Under the pieces are notes generated by a model. That model was not told where the DNA came from. It ran no database searches and saw only the letters and a program-made list of their open reading frames with translations. From JAFGAS01 sp963809875 (GTDB taxonomy: Bacteria; Desulfobacterota; Zymogenia; Zymogenales; Zymogenaceae), in contig CAWELC010000006.1 of assembly GCA_963809875.1 (NCBI GenBank), positions 310,001 to 374,000 of the forward strand: a stretch of 64,000 nucleotides of DNA, in the 5' to 3' direction. The position numbers were made by a program, and so were the translations under genes. Positions 9,839-17,150 of the stretch are shown here, piece after piece. How positions within the stretch are numbered: position 1 is the stretch's first letter; the number at the start of each line of letters is the position of its first letter.

Positions 9839-10014
9839 TCGCGAGGGAGCGGTTCCTGCCGAAGCCGCGAGGAGCGCACGCGACGTGGCGGGACCGTGGC
9901 GATCCCCTGACTGTCACCGGGAACCTCCCCGGGCGCACGGTGAAGTGCCGCATTCGATGACAGTCAGAGGATTGCCACGTCGGCCCCGATGTGGCCTCCT
10001 CGCAATGACGGTAT
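9839..10014. repeat. Composite interspersed repeat (GCGAGG / CCTGCCGAAGCCGCG family)
   Basis: The block at 9845-9908 (GCGAGGGAGCG, CCTGCCGAAGCCGCG, GTGGCGGGA, GTGGCGATC) matches the order of words found again at 62550-62612. An inverted partial copy ending CCTCCTCGCAATGAC closes the unit at about 10014. These intergenic words are typical of chromosomal REP-like repeats and do not encode protein. Confidence 0.6.
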
Positions 10015-10033
10015 TCGTGGAAGAGAAAGAAAC

Positions 10034-10060
10034 GGGCACGACATGTCGTGCCCCTACGGA
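10034..10060. repeat. Hairpin repeat ending GCCCCTACGGA
   Basis: Inverted repeat GGGCACGACATGTCGTGCCC followed by CTACGGA. Two relatives with GGGCGGC arms and the same CCCCTACG tail lie at 23457 and 32028. Confidence 0.65.
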
Positions 10061-10078
10061 TTTGAATACGGCTAAAAG

Positions 10079-10103
10079 AATTAGGTACGTGTCCCCGTAA
10101 TTC
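10079..10103. repeat. Isolated right half of a GGGGACAC hairpin element
   Basis: AATTAGGTACGTGTCCCCGTAATTC is present as an intact right arm without its own left arm next to it. Together with the left arm at 9717 it could form a long-range inverted pair enclosing the other repeats. Confidence 0.65.
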
Positions 10104-10159
10104 TTGGTGTGCGGGCGGTTGGGGTGGGCGTTGTATCGGACGCACGTTTGAGCACAATA

Positions 10160-10188
10160 AAAAAGGGGGGTTACCCCCCCTTTTTTTA
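10160..10188. terminator. Bidirectional intrinsic terminator
   Basis: A-run, six-base G/C stem with a TTA loop and a T-run: it works as an intrinsic terminator in both directions. It serves the RRM gene on the minus strand. An equivalent stands at 13747. Confidence 0.85.
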
Positions 10189-10207
10189 GTCGGAATCGAC
10201 TATCGGA

Positions 10208-10492
10208 TTAGTACCTCCGATAGCCGCCGCCGCCACCACCACCGTTGGAATCCCTGCTCTTGGGCGGCTTAGCCGTATCCACGTTAAGGGACCGTCCGGA
10301 AAAGTCGGTGCCGTTCAGCGCTTCTTTTGCCGTATCGGCTTCTGCCTTGCTGGACATCTCGACGAATCCAAAGCCCTTTCCTTCGATGACCTTGGCCTCA
10401 ACTACCGATCCGTGACCGGAAAAGAGGTCGGTGAGCTCCTCGGACGTAACCGAATAGCTCAGGTTTCCTACGAACAGTTTGTTCTCCTGCAT
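10208..10492 (-). CDS. RRM-domain RNA-binding protein, copy 1
   Basis: 94 residues: one RNA recognition motif with both signature strings, RNP2 as LFVGNLSYSV (residue 6 on) and RNP1 as GKGFGFVEM (near residue 42), then a glycine-rich tail ending YRRY. Small glycine-tailed RRM proteins in bacteria are thought to bind single-stranded RNA and are often cold-inducible. The ATG at 10492 has AAGGAG 7 bases upstream; earlier in-frame starts lie in the leader and lack the domain. It has its own promoter, a structured 200-base leader and a terminator, and the whole unit is repeated at 13747-14316. The two proteins differ mainly in the helix after RNP1 and the tail. Confidence 0.92.
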   Translation of the reverse strand: MQENKLFVGNLSYSVTSEELTDLFSGHGSVVEAKVIEGKGFGFVEMSSKAEADTAKEALNGTDFSGRSLNVDTAKPPKSRDSNGGGGGGGYRRY

Positions 10493-10604
10493 CTTCAACT
10501 CCTTTACTCTCCTGCTAACAATGGTCGCCTGAGGAGGTGTAAGGGAGAGAAAGAACAGAACCTCTTCACAGAAAACATCATTATTAAACACGAGAATTAA
10601 AAAT

Positions 10605-10670
10605 AAAAAAGCCGCCTGAAAAGTTCGCTGATTACCTCAAAGAAGGTAGTCAGACTCCCTCTCCGGCAGC
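10605..10670 (-). promoter_or_regulatory. Structured leader element with terminator-like fold, RRM copy 1
   Basis: Read on the minus strand, GCTGCC pairs with GGCGGC, an inner stem GTCTGACTACCT pairs with AGGTAATCAG, and the outer helix is followed directly by a T-run (10605-10610). It starts about 30 bases after the predicted transcription start and ends roughly 110 bases before the start codon. The same words and order recur at 14188-14252. It looks like an attenuator or a cis-regulatory RNA; I do not recognise it as a named riboswitch. Confidence 0.6.
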
Positions 10671-10705
10671 ACCACAAATCAGGATCCTTACCCTGATTTT
10701 AACTA

Positions 10706-10734
10706 ATTTTATACGATTCTTTATCAGTTGTCAA
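10706..10734 (-). promoter_or_regulatory. Sigma-70-type promoter of RRM copy 1
   Basis: On the minus strand TTGACA, 17 bases, TAAAAT. The start point would fall near 10699, giving a leader of about 205 bases before the RRM start codon. Confidence 0.75.
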
Positions 10735-10818
10735 GATAATAATGAACTATTTTTTCCAAGGCCCGCATATATTGACGGGGGCTCGCGAATCGATCCGAAA
10801 GCGCGCCCTGAGATCCGT

Positions 10819-11088
10819 TTACCCGAACCTGGTCCTGAAGCCGGCTCCGCCCTTCGGCCAGGAGAAGCGGATCGCCTCCCGGTCGCAGACGTACCAGCAG
10901 GAGGCGCATTCCATGCACTCCTGAAGGCTCCTCACGCGGGCCGTTCCTTTCTCGACCGTAAAACAATCGGCCAGGCACACCTTCATGCAGTCGCCGCACC
11001 CGTTGCATTTTTCGCCGTCGACGGAGATGAAGTCGGCCGCCGCCTTTACCCACTCAACACCCGGGAATCTTTTTGACGTCGTTGTCAT
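10819..11088 (-). CDS. FixX-like ferredoxin partner of the flavoprotein upstream
   Basis: 89 residues with two 4Fe-4S motifs: CNGCGDCMKVCLADCF (near residue 28) and CMECASCWYVCDREAI (near residue 58). Its ATG lies two bases after the stop codon of the FAD protein (11090), so the two are translationally coupled. In FixC/FixX and ETF-quinone oxidoreductases a ferredoxin-like subunit or domain of this kind passes electrons between flavin and quinone, and the same role is inferred here. Confidence 0.85.
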   Translation of the reverse strand: MTTTSKRFPGVEWVKAAADFISVDGEKCNGCGDCMKVCLADCFTVEKGTARVRSLQECMECASCWYVCDREAIRFSWPKGGAGFRTRFG

Positions 11089-11089
11089 A

Positions 11090-12775
11090 TCAGTCCCTCC
11101 CCTTTTTCAACCGTCCGCGGAAGACCGAAGAATCGGACCCGACGGTATACGCGATGAGACGCTCGCTCATGCGCGCCGCCACGCCCTTCGTTATTCGTAT
11201 ACTCCCTGTATAGAGCGGCTCGATTATGGGAAGTGCCAGCCGCGCAAGGGGGTTTGCCAGCCACGCGAGCAGGATCGACAGCAAAGCCAGGAGCCTGATG
11301 ACCGGGTCAAAGACAAGGAGAAGGACGACCAAAAGCCGCATCAGGAACCTAAATCCCCCTCCCCCGCTGCCCGTCTTCCCCGCGGGCAGCACGACCGTCT
11401 CGTTCCGCGAGGTGCCATAGTCGAACCGCTCGTAATGCCAGTTGTGGTAATAGCGGAAGAACATCGCCAGCCACGCGGCGATCACCCGCGGGTTCTTTAC
11501 GATCTCGACGAGCGCCACCCGCAAAAGCGGGGTGCTTATCTCCCCGAGCGCGGCCAGCCCCCACCCCTGGTGGACATATTTTCTGAGCTCTTTCTCGTCA
11601 TGGCTGGCCTGGGCCTTTCGAAGGTTGTACCTGTTCGTCGCCCTGATGGACCATTGGATAATCGGGTGTTTCCGTATCTTCCTATCGTACCGGGAAAGAA
11701 ACCGGGCGGACACGTCGCCCTTTTTGACCGCCTTGATCGCTACGTCGGCGGCGATATCGGCGGAAAACCAGGCCGCCGGCACCCCGTCGCACAGCTCGGT
11801 CGACTCCAGGCCCGCCGCGTCCCCGATGAGGATCATCCCGTCGGTGTGGTTCGGCATGGCGGCCAGCTTATCATCGAGGCCCACGAATATCTCAAATCCC
11901 TCCCACATCCGGGCCCTCAGCGTTATGTGTGGGGCGATCTCGTCGGTCCACCAGGGGAGCTTCGTGGTGACGTTTGTATGGTATTCGTCGAAGGCCTTCT
12001 TGAGGTTGACCACCCGCTTGTCGTCAAGCCTCAGGCACTGGTCCTGCATGAAATGCAGGCTCTCCCGGTAGGGCCATACCATGAGCCCGTTTCCGTGACC
12101 GAGCGGTGGCGCGATCCGCTGTTCGTCCCATCCCCATGAAAAGCGGATGGAATAGCCCATGATCTTGTCGACCGTGTCTTTGGCCATCTCGTAGTCGTAC
12201 GTGTCGGCAAGGGAGATCGTCTCGGGAGGGTACCGCTTCCGGACGCCGGCGCGCACGGCCACGAGGCCCTGGGACCCTTCGGCGTCTATGACGATTTTCG
12301 AGCGGATGCGCCGGCCTCCCTCGATGACGACGCCTTTCACGTCCCCGTCCTCCACGATCACGTCGGTGACGGTCGTTGAGGTGACGAGCTCGGCGCCCGC
12401 CTCCACCGCTTTCCTGGCCTCCCACTCGCAAAACGGCATGCAGTACGCGTTGTAGCCGAACGCCACGATCGGTGAGAGGGGTCTCGGGATCATGAGGGTA
12501 TCGTCGACCTCTATGTCTCCGCTGTCGATATCCTTGATGATATAGTTGATGATGCCGTCCACGGGACGCTCGACCGGCGGGTTGCCGTCCCGGATGAACG
12601 CGGGGCCGAACAGGAACCCATAAATGGGAATCGTAAGGCCCGAGATGACCTTTTCGCCGACCCGCTCCGACCGCTCGATCATGAGGGTCTTCAGCCCGTT
12701 TTCCGCGCACTTCATTGCGGCGACGGGGCCGGCAAAACCCGATCCGATAACGATGACATCGTAGGACTGATCCAT
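11090..12775 (-). CDS. FixC-like FAD-dependent oxidoreductase (ETF:quinone oxidoreductase / geranylgeranyl reductase family)
   Basis: 561 residues. The dinucleotide site VIVIGSGFAGPVAAMKC starts at residue 8, with an ER acidic end at residue 35; ILIGDAAGLESTELCDGV near residue 318 is the second FAD motif. This layout is that of FixC and geranylgeranyl-reductase-type flavoproteins. After about residue 430 there is a C-terminal extension with two hydrophobic stretches (LLVVLLLVFDPVIRLLALL and following), suggesting membrane attachment, which FixC lacks. With the ferredoxin downstream it probably feeds electrons to or from the quinone pool. No etfAB genes occur in the window, so the electron donor is unknown. 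The unit stands between the two RRM copies. Confidence 0.82.
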   Translation of the reverse strand: MDQSYDVIVIGSGFAGPVAAMKCAENGLKTLMIERSERVGEKVISGLTIPIYGFLFGPAFIRDGNPPVERPVDGIINYIIKDIDSGDIEVDDTLMIPRPLSPIVAFGYNAYCMPFCEWEARKAVEAGAELVTSTTVTDVIVEDGDVKGVVIEGGRRIRSKIVIDAEGSQGLVAVRAGVRKRYPPETISLADTYDYEMAKDTVDKIMGYSIRFSWGWDEQRIAPPLGHGNGLMVWPYRESLHFMQDQCLRLDDKRVVNLKKAFDEYHTNVTTKLPWWTDEIAPHITLRARMWEGFEIFVGLDDKLAAMPNHTDGMILIGDAAGLESTELCDGVPAAWFSADIAADVAIKAVKKGDVSARFLSRYDRKIRKHPIIQWSIRATNRYNLRKAQASHDEKELRKYVHQGWGLAALGEISTPLLRVALVEIVKNPRVIAAWLAMFFRYYHNWHYERFDYGTSRNETVVLPAGKTGSGGGGFRFLMRLLVVLLLVFDPVIRLLALLSILLAWLANPLARLALPIIEPLYTGSIRITKGVAARMSERLIAYTVGSDSSVFRGRLKKGRD

Positions 12776-12962
12776 AATAATATGCCCCTCAACAGATTAG
12801 TATGGCGTAACGGCAGGATGCCCCATTTGACCACATTACTACACATATGAAAAGAAGAATTTTAGGTAATATCGAACGTACCGACGACCGCTCCGTGTAC
12901 GAGTCTGTGGGCGGCAAGGGGGAACGCCGCCGTAAAAGTATGGTCATGATCTTTGAGAGTCC

Positions 12963-12991
12963 TTTAACCCATATCGGAAATATGATATAAT
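12963..12991 (+). promoter_or_regulatory. Promoter of the QueG-like gene
   Basis: TTTAAC, 17 bases, TATAAT. The expected start point is about 30 bases before the ATG at 13028. Confidence 0.65.
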
Positions 12992-13027
12992 CAGTTTTTT
13001 CGTTACCCACTGAAAGTGAGCGTACCC

Positions 13028-13729
13028 ATGATGACCGCATCACGCATCAAGAGACTTGCCGCAAAGGCCGGCGCCGATCTCTGCGGCATCGCCCCGGTCT
13101 CACGGTTCTCCCAGGCTCCTCCGGGCTTCGGGCCGACCGATATCTGGAGTGACGCGAGATCGGTCATGGTCGTCGCCAAGAGGGTGCCCGAGGGGGCGCT
13201 GCTCGCCCCCGGCCCGGTCCCCTATAAATTCGGCTACGATACGACGCTGCAGGCGGTCTCTATGCTCATGTACGACCTGGCGCTGGTGCTCCAGGACGCG
13301 GGGGCCCCGGCGGTCCCCGTCCCGAGCGAGCCGTATGAATACTGGGACGAACAGGAGCGCGAGGGGCGGGGGATCCTTTCCCTCAAGCATGCGGGATTGC
13401 TGGCGGGGCTGGGGGTAATGGGCACCAACACGCTGCTTACCAATGACCGGTTCGGAAACCGCATCATGCTGGGCGCCCTGCTTTTGGGCATCGATCTGGC
13501 CGGCGACGATCCGGCCGCTTACGACCTGGGATGCGAGACCTGCAACGCGTGCGCGACGTCCTGTCCGGCAGGCGCCATCGCGGACGGCGTGGTCAACCAG
13601 AAGCGGTGCCGGGCCGTGTCTTCGACGGTCACTCCCAAGGGGTATTCACTGGAAACCTGCCGGTCGTGCAGGGCGGTCTGTCCCTCCGGCCGGGGCCTGT
13701 CGGCGGGGCGTGCGGGCACAACGCGGTAG
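13028..13729 (+). CDS. QueG-like 4Fe-4S double-cluster protein (epoxyqueuosine reductase-related)
   Basis: About 233 residues. The N-terminal region (ADLCGIAPVSRF, then ARSVMVVAKRVPEG) and the GLGVMGTNTLLTNDRFG block match the cobalamin-binding half of epoxyqueuosine reductase relatives, and C-terminal cysteines (CETCNACATSCPAGAI; CRSCRAVCPSG) match a two-cluster ferredoxin region. It is shorter than QueG (about 350 residues) and lacks the HEAT tail, so it is more likely one of the reductive-dehalogenase-like paralogues common in anaerobes than QueG itself. Start: ATG ATG at 13028/13031, with GTGAG about 9 bases before. Confidence 0.7.
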   Translation: MMTASRIKRLAAKAGADLCGIAPVSRFSQAPPGFGPTDIWSDARSVMVVAKRVPEGALLAPGPVPYKFGYDTTLQAVSMLMYDLALVLQDAGAPAVPVPSEPYEYWDEQEREGRGILSLKHAGLLAGLGVMGTNTLLTNDRFGNRIMLGALLLGIDLAGDDPAAYDLGCETCNACATSCPAGAIADGVVNQKRCRAVSSTVTPKGYSLETCRSCRAVCPSGRGLSAGRAGTTR

Positions 13730-13746
13730 AGTACGGCGCACAGAAT

Positions 13747-13772
13747 AAAAAAAGGGGGGGATATCCCCCCCC
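13747..13772. terminator. Intrinsic terminator of RRM copy 2
   Basis: A-run followed by a G/C stem around ATAT. On the minus strand it ends in a T-run, giving a good terminator for the RRM gene; on the plus strand it lacks the T-run. Homologous to the terminator at 10160. Confidence 0.8.
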
Positions 13773-13796
13773 TGATAGTCGGTATCGACCGTCGGA

Positions 13797-14078
13797 TTAG
13801 TACCTCCGATAGCCTCCGCCGCCGCCGCCCCTGTCGTCTCTGCTCTTGGGCGGCTTGGCCTTATCCACGTTGAGGGCACGGCCCGCAAAGTCCGTTCCGT
13901 TCAACGCTTCTTTCGCCGCCTCGGCTTCTTCCGGGCTGCCCATCTCGACGAACCCAAAGCCCTTCCCCTCGATGACCTTGGCCTCAACGACCGTGCCGTG
14001 ATTGGAGAAGAGGTCGGTGAGCTGGTCGGACGTCACCGAGTAGCTCAGGTTTCCCACGAACAGTTTACTTTCCTGCAT
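13797..14078 (-). CDS. RRM-domain RNA-binding protein, copy 2
   Basis: 93 residues; RNP2 LFVGNLSYSV and RNP1 GKGFGFVEM are identical to copy 1 at 10208, and the tail again ends GGGYRRY. Differences cluster in the first helix (SDQLTDLFSNHG versus SEELTDLFSGHG) and in the helix after RNP1 (SPEEAEAAKEAL versus SKAEADTAKEAL). An AGGAG site lies upstream of the ATG. Promoter, structured leader and terminator are homologous to those of copy 1, so the whole transcription unit was duplicated, presumably before the redox genes came to lie between the copies, or with them as spacer. Confidence 0.92.
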   Translation of the reverse strand: MQESKLFVGNLSYSVTSDQLTDLFSNHGTVVEAKVIEGKGFGFVEMGSPEEAEAAKEALNGTDFAGRALNVDKAKPPKSRDDRGGGGGGYRRY

Positions 14079-14187
14079 TTTCAGCTCCTTGTCTCTCCTG
14101 CTAACAATGGTTGTCTGGGGAGGTGGAGGGAGAAATACAGCAAGACCTCATCACAGAAAACATCATTAAACACGAGACATTAAGAAT

Positions 14188-14252
14188 AAAAAAGCCGCCT
14201 GAAAGTTCGCTGAGCACCTCAAAGGAGGCAATCAGACTCCCTCTCCGGCAGC
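14188..14252 (-). promoter_or_regulatory. Structured leader element with terminator-like fold, RRM copy 2
   Basis: Second copy of the leader element described at 10605. GCTGCCGGAGAGGGAGTCTG and the closing GGCGGC plus T-run are kept; inside, the stem pairs are altered (TTGCCTCC with a GGTGCTCAG side) but a helix can still form. Retention of structure in the diverged copy argues for function. Confidence 0.6.
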
Positions 14253-14287
14253 ACCACTACCAGGATATTCATCCTGTCTATACATAA

Positions 14288-14316
14288 ATCGTATATCCGT
14301 CAGTATCGTATGTCAA
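14288..14316 (-). promoter_or_regulatory. Promoter of RRM copy 2
   Basis: On the minus strand TTGACA, 17 bases, TACGAT, homologous in position to the promoter at 10706. Confidence 0.7.
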
Positions 14317-14410
14317 GAAAAATGTGAAGTTTTTTCGGGCCCCCTATAGTGACAGAAAATGCCGGTTTCCGGGGTAAAATGGGGGAGATGACGGCACCGC
14401 GCGGGCCTTG

Positions 14411-14439
14411 TTGACTTTCGGGACCGGTTCTGATACAAA
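14411..14439 (+). promoter_or_regulatory. Promoter of hisS
   Basis: TTGACT followed after 16-17 bases by ATACAA/TACAAA. About 45 bases before the hisS ATG. Confidence 0.55.
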
Positions 14440-14485
14440 AGTAACTCCGCTACCATATATAAACTGCAGGAAAGCGAAAAATCCT

Positions 14486-15796
14486 ATGGACATCATCAAA
14501 CCACGGATCATGAAGGGCACCCGGGACTTCCTCCCGGACGACATGCGCGTGCGCGAGCACGTCATCGGGATCATCAAGAAGAGGTTCGAGACCTACGGTT
14601 TTGCCCCGCTGGCGACCCCCGCCATGGAGTATTACGACATCCTCACCGGCAAGTACGGCGACGAGGGCGAGGGGCTGATCTTCGACCTGGCCTACAAGGG
14701 CGGAAAAGAGGTGGCCCTCAAGTACGACCTGACGGTGCCCATGTGCCGGGTGATCGCCCAGTACCAGGACAAGATCGTCATGCCGTTCAAGCGCTACCAG
14801 ATCCAGCCGGTCTGGCGGGCCGAAAAACCCCAGCGGGGGAGGCTGCGCGAGTTCTTCCAGTGCGACGCCGACATCGTGGGGGTCAAGGACGCGGCCGCCG
14901 ACGCCGAGATCATCATGCTGATAACCGACGTCATGGGCGACCTGGGATTCGAGGGCTCCGTGACGCTGGTCAATCACCGAAAGCTCCTGGCGGGCGTCAT
15001 GGGTTCCATCGGCATCGACGAAGGCCGGGCGGCCGCCGCCATGCGCGTGCTGGACAAGCTCGATAAGGTCGGCGAGGAGGCGGTGAGGGCGGAGTTTAGG
15101 GAGGCGGGTTTTGCGGCAGGCGCGGTGGACCGGCTCTTTTCCCTGACGGAGACGACGGGAGACCCGGCCGGTGATCTTGCCCGCATGGGGCGGGAGCTTT
15201 CCGGGGACGCCGTTGCGACGGAGGCCGTCGCCGACCTCACGAAGATATTCCGGCTGCTCGCCGATACGGGGGTCGACCCCGGGCGGGTCTCGTTTGCCCC
15301 TCGGCTGGCCCGGGGGCTTGCCTACTACACCGGCCCCGTCTTCGAGACGGTGGTCACGACGCCGAAGATCGGGAGCCTTGCCGGCGGCGGGCGCTACGAC
15401 GGGGTGATCGGGCTCTTCACCGGCATCGACGTGCCGGCCACGGGCATGGCGCTGGGGTTAGAAAGGATCATCGAGGTGGTCAACGACCAGGGGATGTTTG
15501 CGGACGCGGGGGCAGGGGTGGCGGTCCTGGTGATCGCCTTCGGGGACGCGGAGATGGGCCAGGCCATGAAGATCGCCCACGAGCTGAGGGGCAAGGGCGT
15601 TGCTACCGACGTCTATACGGACAGCGGCAAGCTCAAGAAGAAATTTGCCTACGCCGACCGGACGGGTGCGGCAAAGGTCGTCATCGTCGCGCCGGACGAG
15701 CTTTCCCGCGGGGTGGTCAAGATCAAGGATATGACGACGGGGCAGGAAGAAGAGGTGGGGGTGGAAAAGGTGGCGGAGGCGATCGGGAACGGATAA
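14486..15796 (+). CDS. hisS: Histidyl-tRNA synthetase
   Basis: Charges tRNA-His. 436 residues, the normal bacterial length. All class II motifs are visible: motif 1 region KGTRDFLPDDM, motif 2 RYQIQPVWRAEKPQRGRLRE (near residue 107) followed by FFQCDADIVG, the histidine-specific ARGLAYYTGPVFE (near residue 277), the GGRYDGVIGLF segment, and motif 3 GMALGLERI. The anticodon-binding domain runs from about residue 345. The ATG at 14486 is preceded by AGGAAAG at 12 bases and the protein begins with the usual IKPRIMKGTRDF. Monocistronic by position: a hairpin repeat lies 5 bp after the stop. Confidence 0.97.
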   Translation: MDIIKPRIMKGTRDFLPDDMRVREHVIGIIKKRFETYGFAPLATPAMEYYDILTGKYGDEGEGLIFDLAYKGGKEVALKYDLTVPMCRVIAQYQDKIVMPFKRYQIQPVWRAEKPQRGRLREFFQCDADIVGVKDAAADAEIIMLITDVMGDLGFEGSVTLVNHRKLLAGVMGSIGIDEGRAAAAMRVLDKLDKVGEEAVRAEFREAGFAAGAVDRLFSLTETTGDPAGDLARMGRELSGDAVATEAVADLTKIFRLLADTGVDPGRVSFAPRLARGLAYYTGPVFETVVTTPKIGSLAGGGRYDGVIGLFTGIDVPATGMALGLERIIEVVNDQGMFADAGAGVAVLVIAFGDAEMGQAMKIAHELRGKGVATDVYTDSGKLKKKFAYADRTGAAKVVIVAPDELSRGVVKIKDMTTGQEEEVGVEKVAEAIGNG

Positions 15797-15800
15797 GGGG

Positions 15801-15883
15801 GAATTAAGGGGACACCATACTTAATTAATAGAAATTCTGCTTAAGAGTTAAAATGGTAATTAAGTATGGTGTCCCCTTAATTC
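15801..15883. repeat. GGGGACAC hairpin element, AAGGGG...ACTTAATT form
   Basis: Left arm AATTAAGGGGACACCATACT, right arm AGTATGGTGTCCCCTTAATT: perfectly complementary. AT-rich middle of about 30 bases. Confidence 0.85.
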
Positions 15884-15903
15884 GTTTGAACGGGAGGACG
15901 GAG

Positions 15904-16290
15904 TTGGCGGCCGACGAGTATCATGGGATCGTCATCAATCACAGCCAGAGAGACAGGGGCATATTTCAGAAACTCGACGTCATCGGCACGAAGCGGCTCT
16001 TTGCCGGCCTGATCGTGTTCTACAAGATCAGGGTGCGTCCGTCCGATCTCGACCGCGTGATAAAAGAGATCCAGGAAAATATGTCCTCACGGTTCCTGAT
16101 CAAGAGGCAGCACTACTACGCGCATTTCTACCGGGGCAACGAGCTGATCGTCGTCTTCAAGGATAAGGTGTTCAAGGTTACGACGGATAAAAAGAGTTGG
16201 AGAAATCCGATAGCCTACGGGAAGTCTTTGCATATTGTCGAGGACCAGCTGGATTTCGTACCGAACAGGTTTGAGGACGAGACGTTTTAG
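15904..16290 (+). CDS. Conserved-looking hypothetical protein
   Basis: 128 residues, beginning MAADEYHGIVINHS. The TTG start at 15904 is chosen because GGGAGGA lies 6 bases before it, and because in-frame ATGs upstream lie inside the hairpin repeat. Mixed alpha/beta composition with many aromatic and basic residues (KRQHYYAHFYRGNELIVVFKD); no domain recognised and no signal or membrane segment. The next gene starts 18 bases after its stop, so they form a small operon. Confidence 0.6.
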   Translation: MAADEYHGIVINHSQRDRGIFQKLDVIGTKRLFAGLIVFYKIRVRPSDLDRVIKEIQENMSSRFLIKRQHYYAHFYRGNELIVVFKDKVFKVTTDKKSWRNPIAYGKSLHIVEDQLDFVPNRFEDETF

Positions 16291-16308
16291 CCCTGCAGGG
16301 TGCACACT

Positions 16309-16701
16309 ATGAAGAGAGATGGCAACTCAAAACATAACGGGAGCGATCGGAGCAAGATGACCGGCGGGCAGCGAAAGACCGTGGACGAGGTTATGCTCGA
16401 CTACCTTCGGGAAGAGGGAACTGTTTCGGGACGGGAGCCGACCGAATGCCTGATTCCGTCCATCGTCCGTGCCCGCCGCGCCGAGTTTAAGGCGGGAGGG
16501 CGGCTCATTTTTTCCGACGATGGGGAGGCGACCGCCGACCAACTCACGGCCCTCAACGCGTCCCCCTGGATCATGGTCTCTGAGGTGGAGGGATTCGAGG
16601 GATTTTCCCAGCTTATCAAGACGGAGAACGGGTTGTGGCTGGTGGAGATTGGATGGAGGGAGGAACCCGTAAATAAGGCTGATCCATCGGTTGAAGCATA
16701 G
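16309..16701 (+). CDS. Hypothetical protein
   Basis: About 130 residues, basic N-terminus (MKRDGNSKHNGSDRSK) then a mixed region with a SDDGEATADQLTALNASPW motif and a beta-rich end (ENGLWLVEIGWREEP). I do not recognise it. GCAGGG precedes the ATG by about 10 bases. Coupled by position to the gene before it. Confidence 0.5.
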   Translation: MKRDGNSKHNGSDRSKMTGGQRKTVDEVMLDYLREEGTVSGREPTECLIPSIVRARRAEFKAGGRLIFSDDGEATADQLTALNASPWIMVSEVEGFEGFSQLIKTENGLWLVEIGWREEPVNKADPSVEA

Positions 16702-16760
16702 GGGCCGAATCTCTGAATTCCTTTTCTCGTTCAAAGACTCGACCCCTCTTTAACCCTTTC

Positions 16761-17031
16761 CTACTTCCCCTGCCTCTCCATCTCCCGTGCGATCATCTTT
16801 TCGGTGATCCCTCCGCGGAACACGAAGACCGAAAGGAAATGGAAGGTCAGGCAGATCCCCCAGCCGACCAGCGGCCAGGTGAACCACGCCAAACCCGTAG
16901 GTCCCCGTTTCCTTCCAGTTGGCGGCAAAGAGCAATGTGTTCACCGCGGCGTAGATGCCCAGGTGGGTGTAAAAGCCCATCCGCGCCCTGACCCTCATTT
17001 TGGCCCTCTCGTACAGTTCCTTGTTTTCCAT
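16761..17031 (-). CDS. 2TM-domain membrane protein, one frameshift
   Basis: Small inner-membrane protein of the 2TM-domain family. The N-terminus MENKELYERAKMRVRARMGF plus THLGIYAAVN is the typical first helix entry; after the break the other frame gives AWFTWPLVGWGICLTFHFLS, the conserved W-WPL-GWG-H segment of the family, and a tail ending EMERQGK. One extra base in the AAACCC run at 16891-16896 accounts for the shift. GGAGG stands 7 bases before the ATG. These domains are often attached to histidine kinases or found alone; role unknown. Confidence 0.75.
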
Positions 17032-17059
17032 TGTCTTCCTCCTTTGTTTTAAAAACCTC

Positions 17060-17143
17060 GAATTAAGGGGACACAAAACTTAATTACTATTTCTAAAGTT
17101 TAAGCTGGGAGTCTATTAATTAAGTATTGTGTCCCCTTAATTC
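17060..17143. repeat. GGGGACAC hairpin element, AAGGGG form
   Basis: Arms AATTAAGGGGACACAAAACT and AGTATTGTGTCCCCTTAATT, complementary apart from one or two mismatches in the inner part. Lies between two convergently arranged or same-strand genes, directly after the stop at 17151. Confidence 0.8.
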
Positions 17144-17150
17144 TTTAAAA

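Noticed and set aside
10605..10670. The RRM leader as a known riboswitch (glycine, c-di-GMP, THF, ZTP, cobalamin)
   Set aside because: The conserved words of those aptamers are absent as far as I can tell by eye.
13028..13729. Authentic QueG epoxyqueuosine reductase
   Set aside because: Too short and without the C-terminal repeat domain; called only QueG-like.
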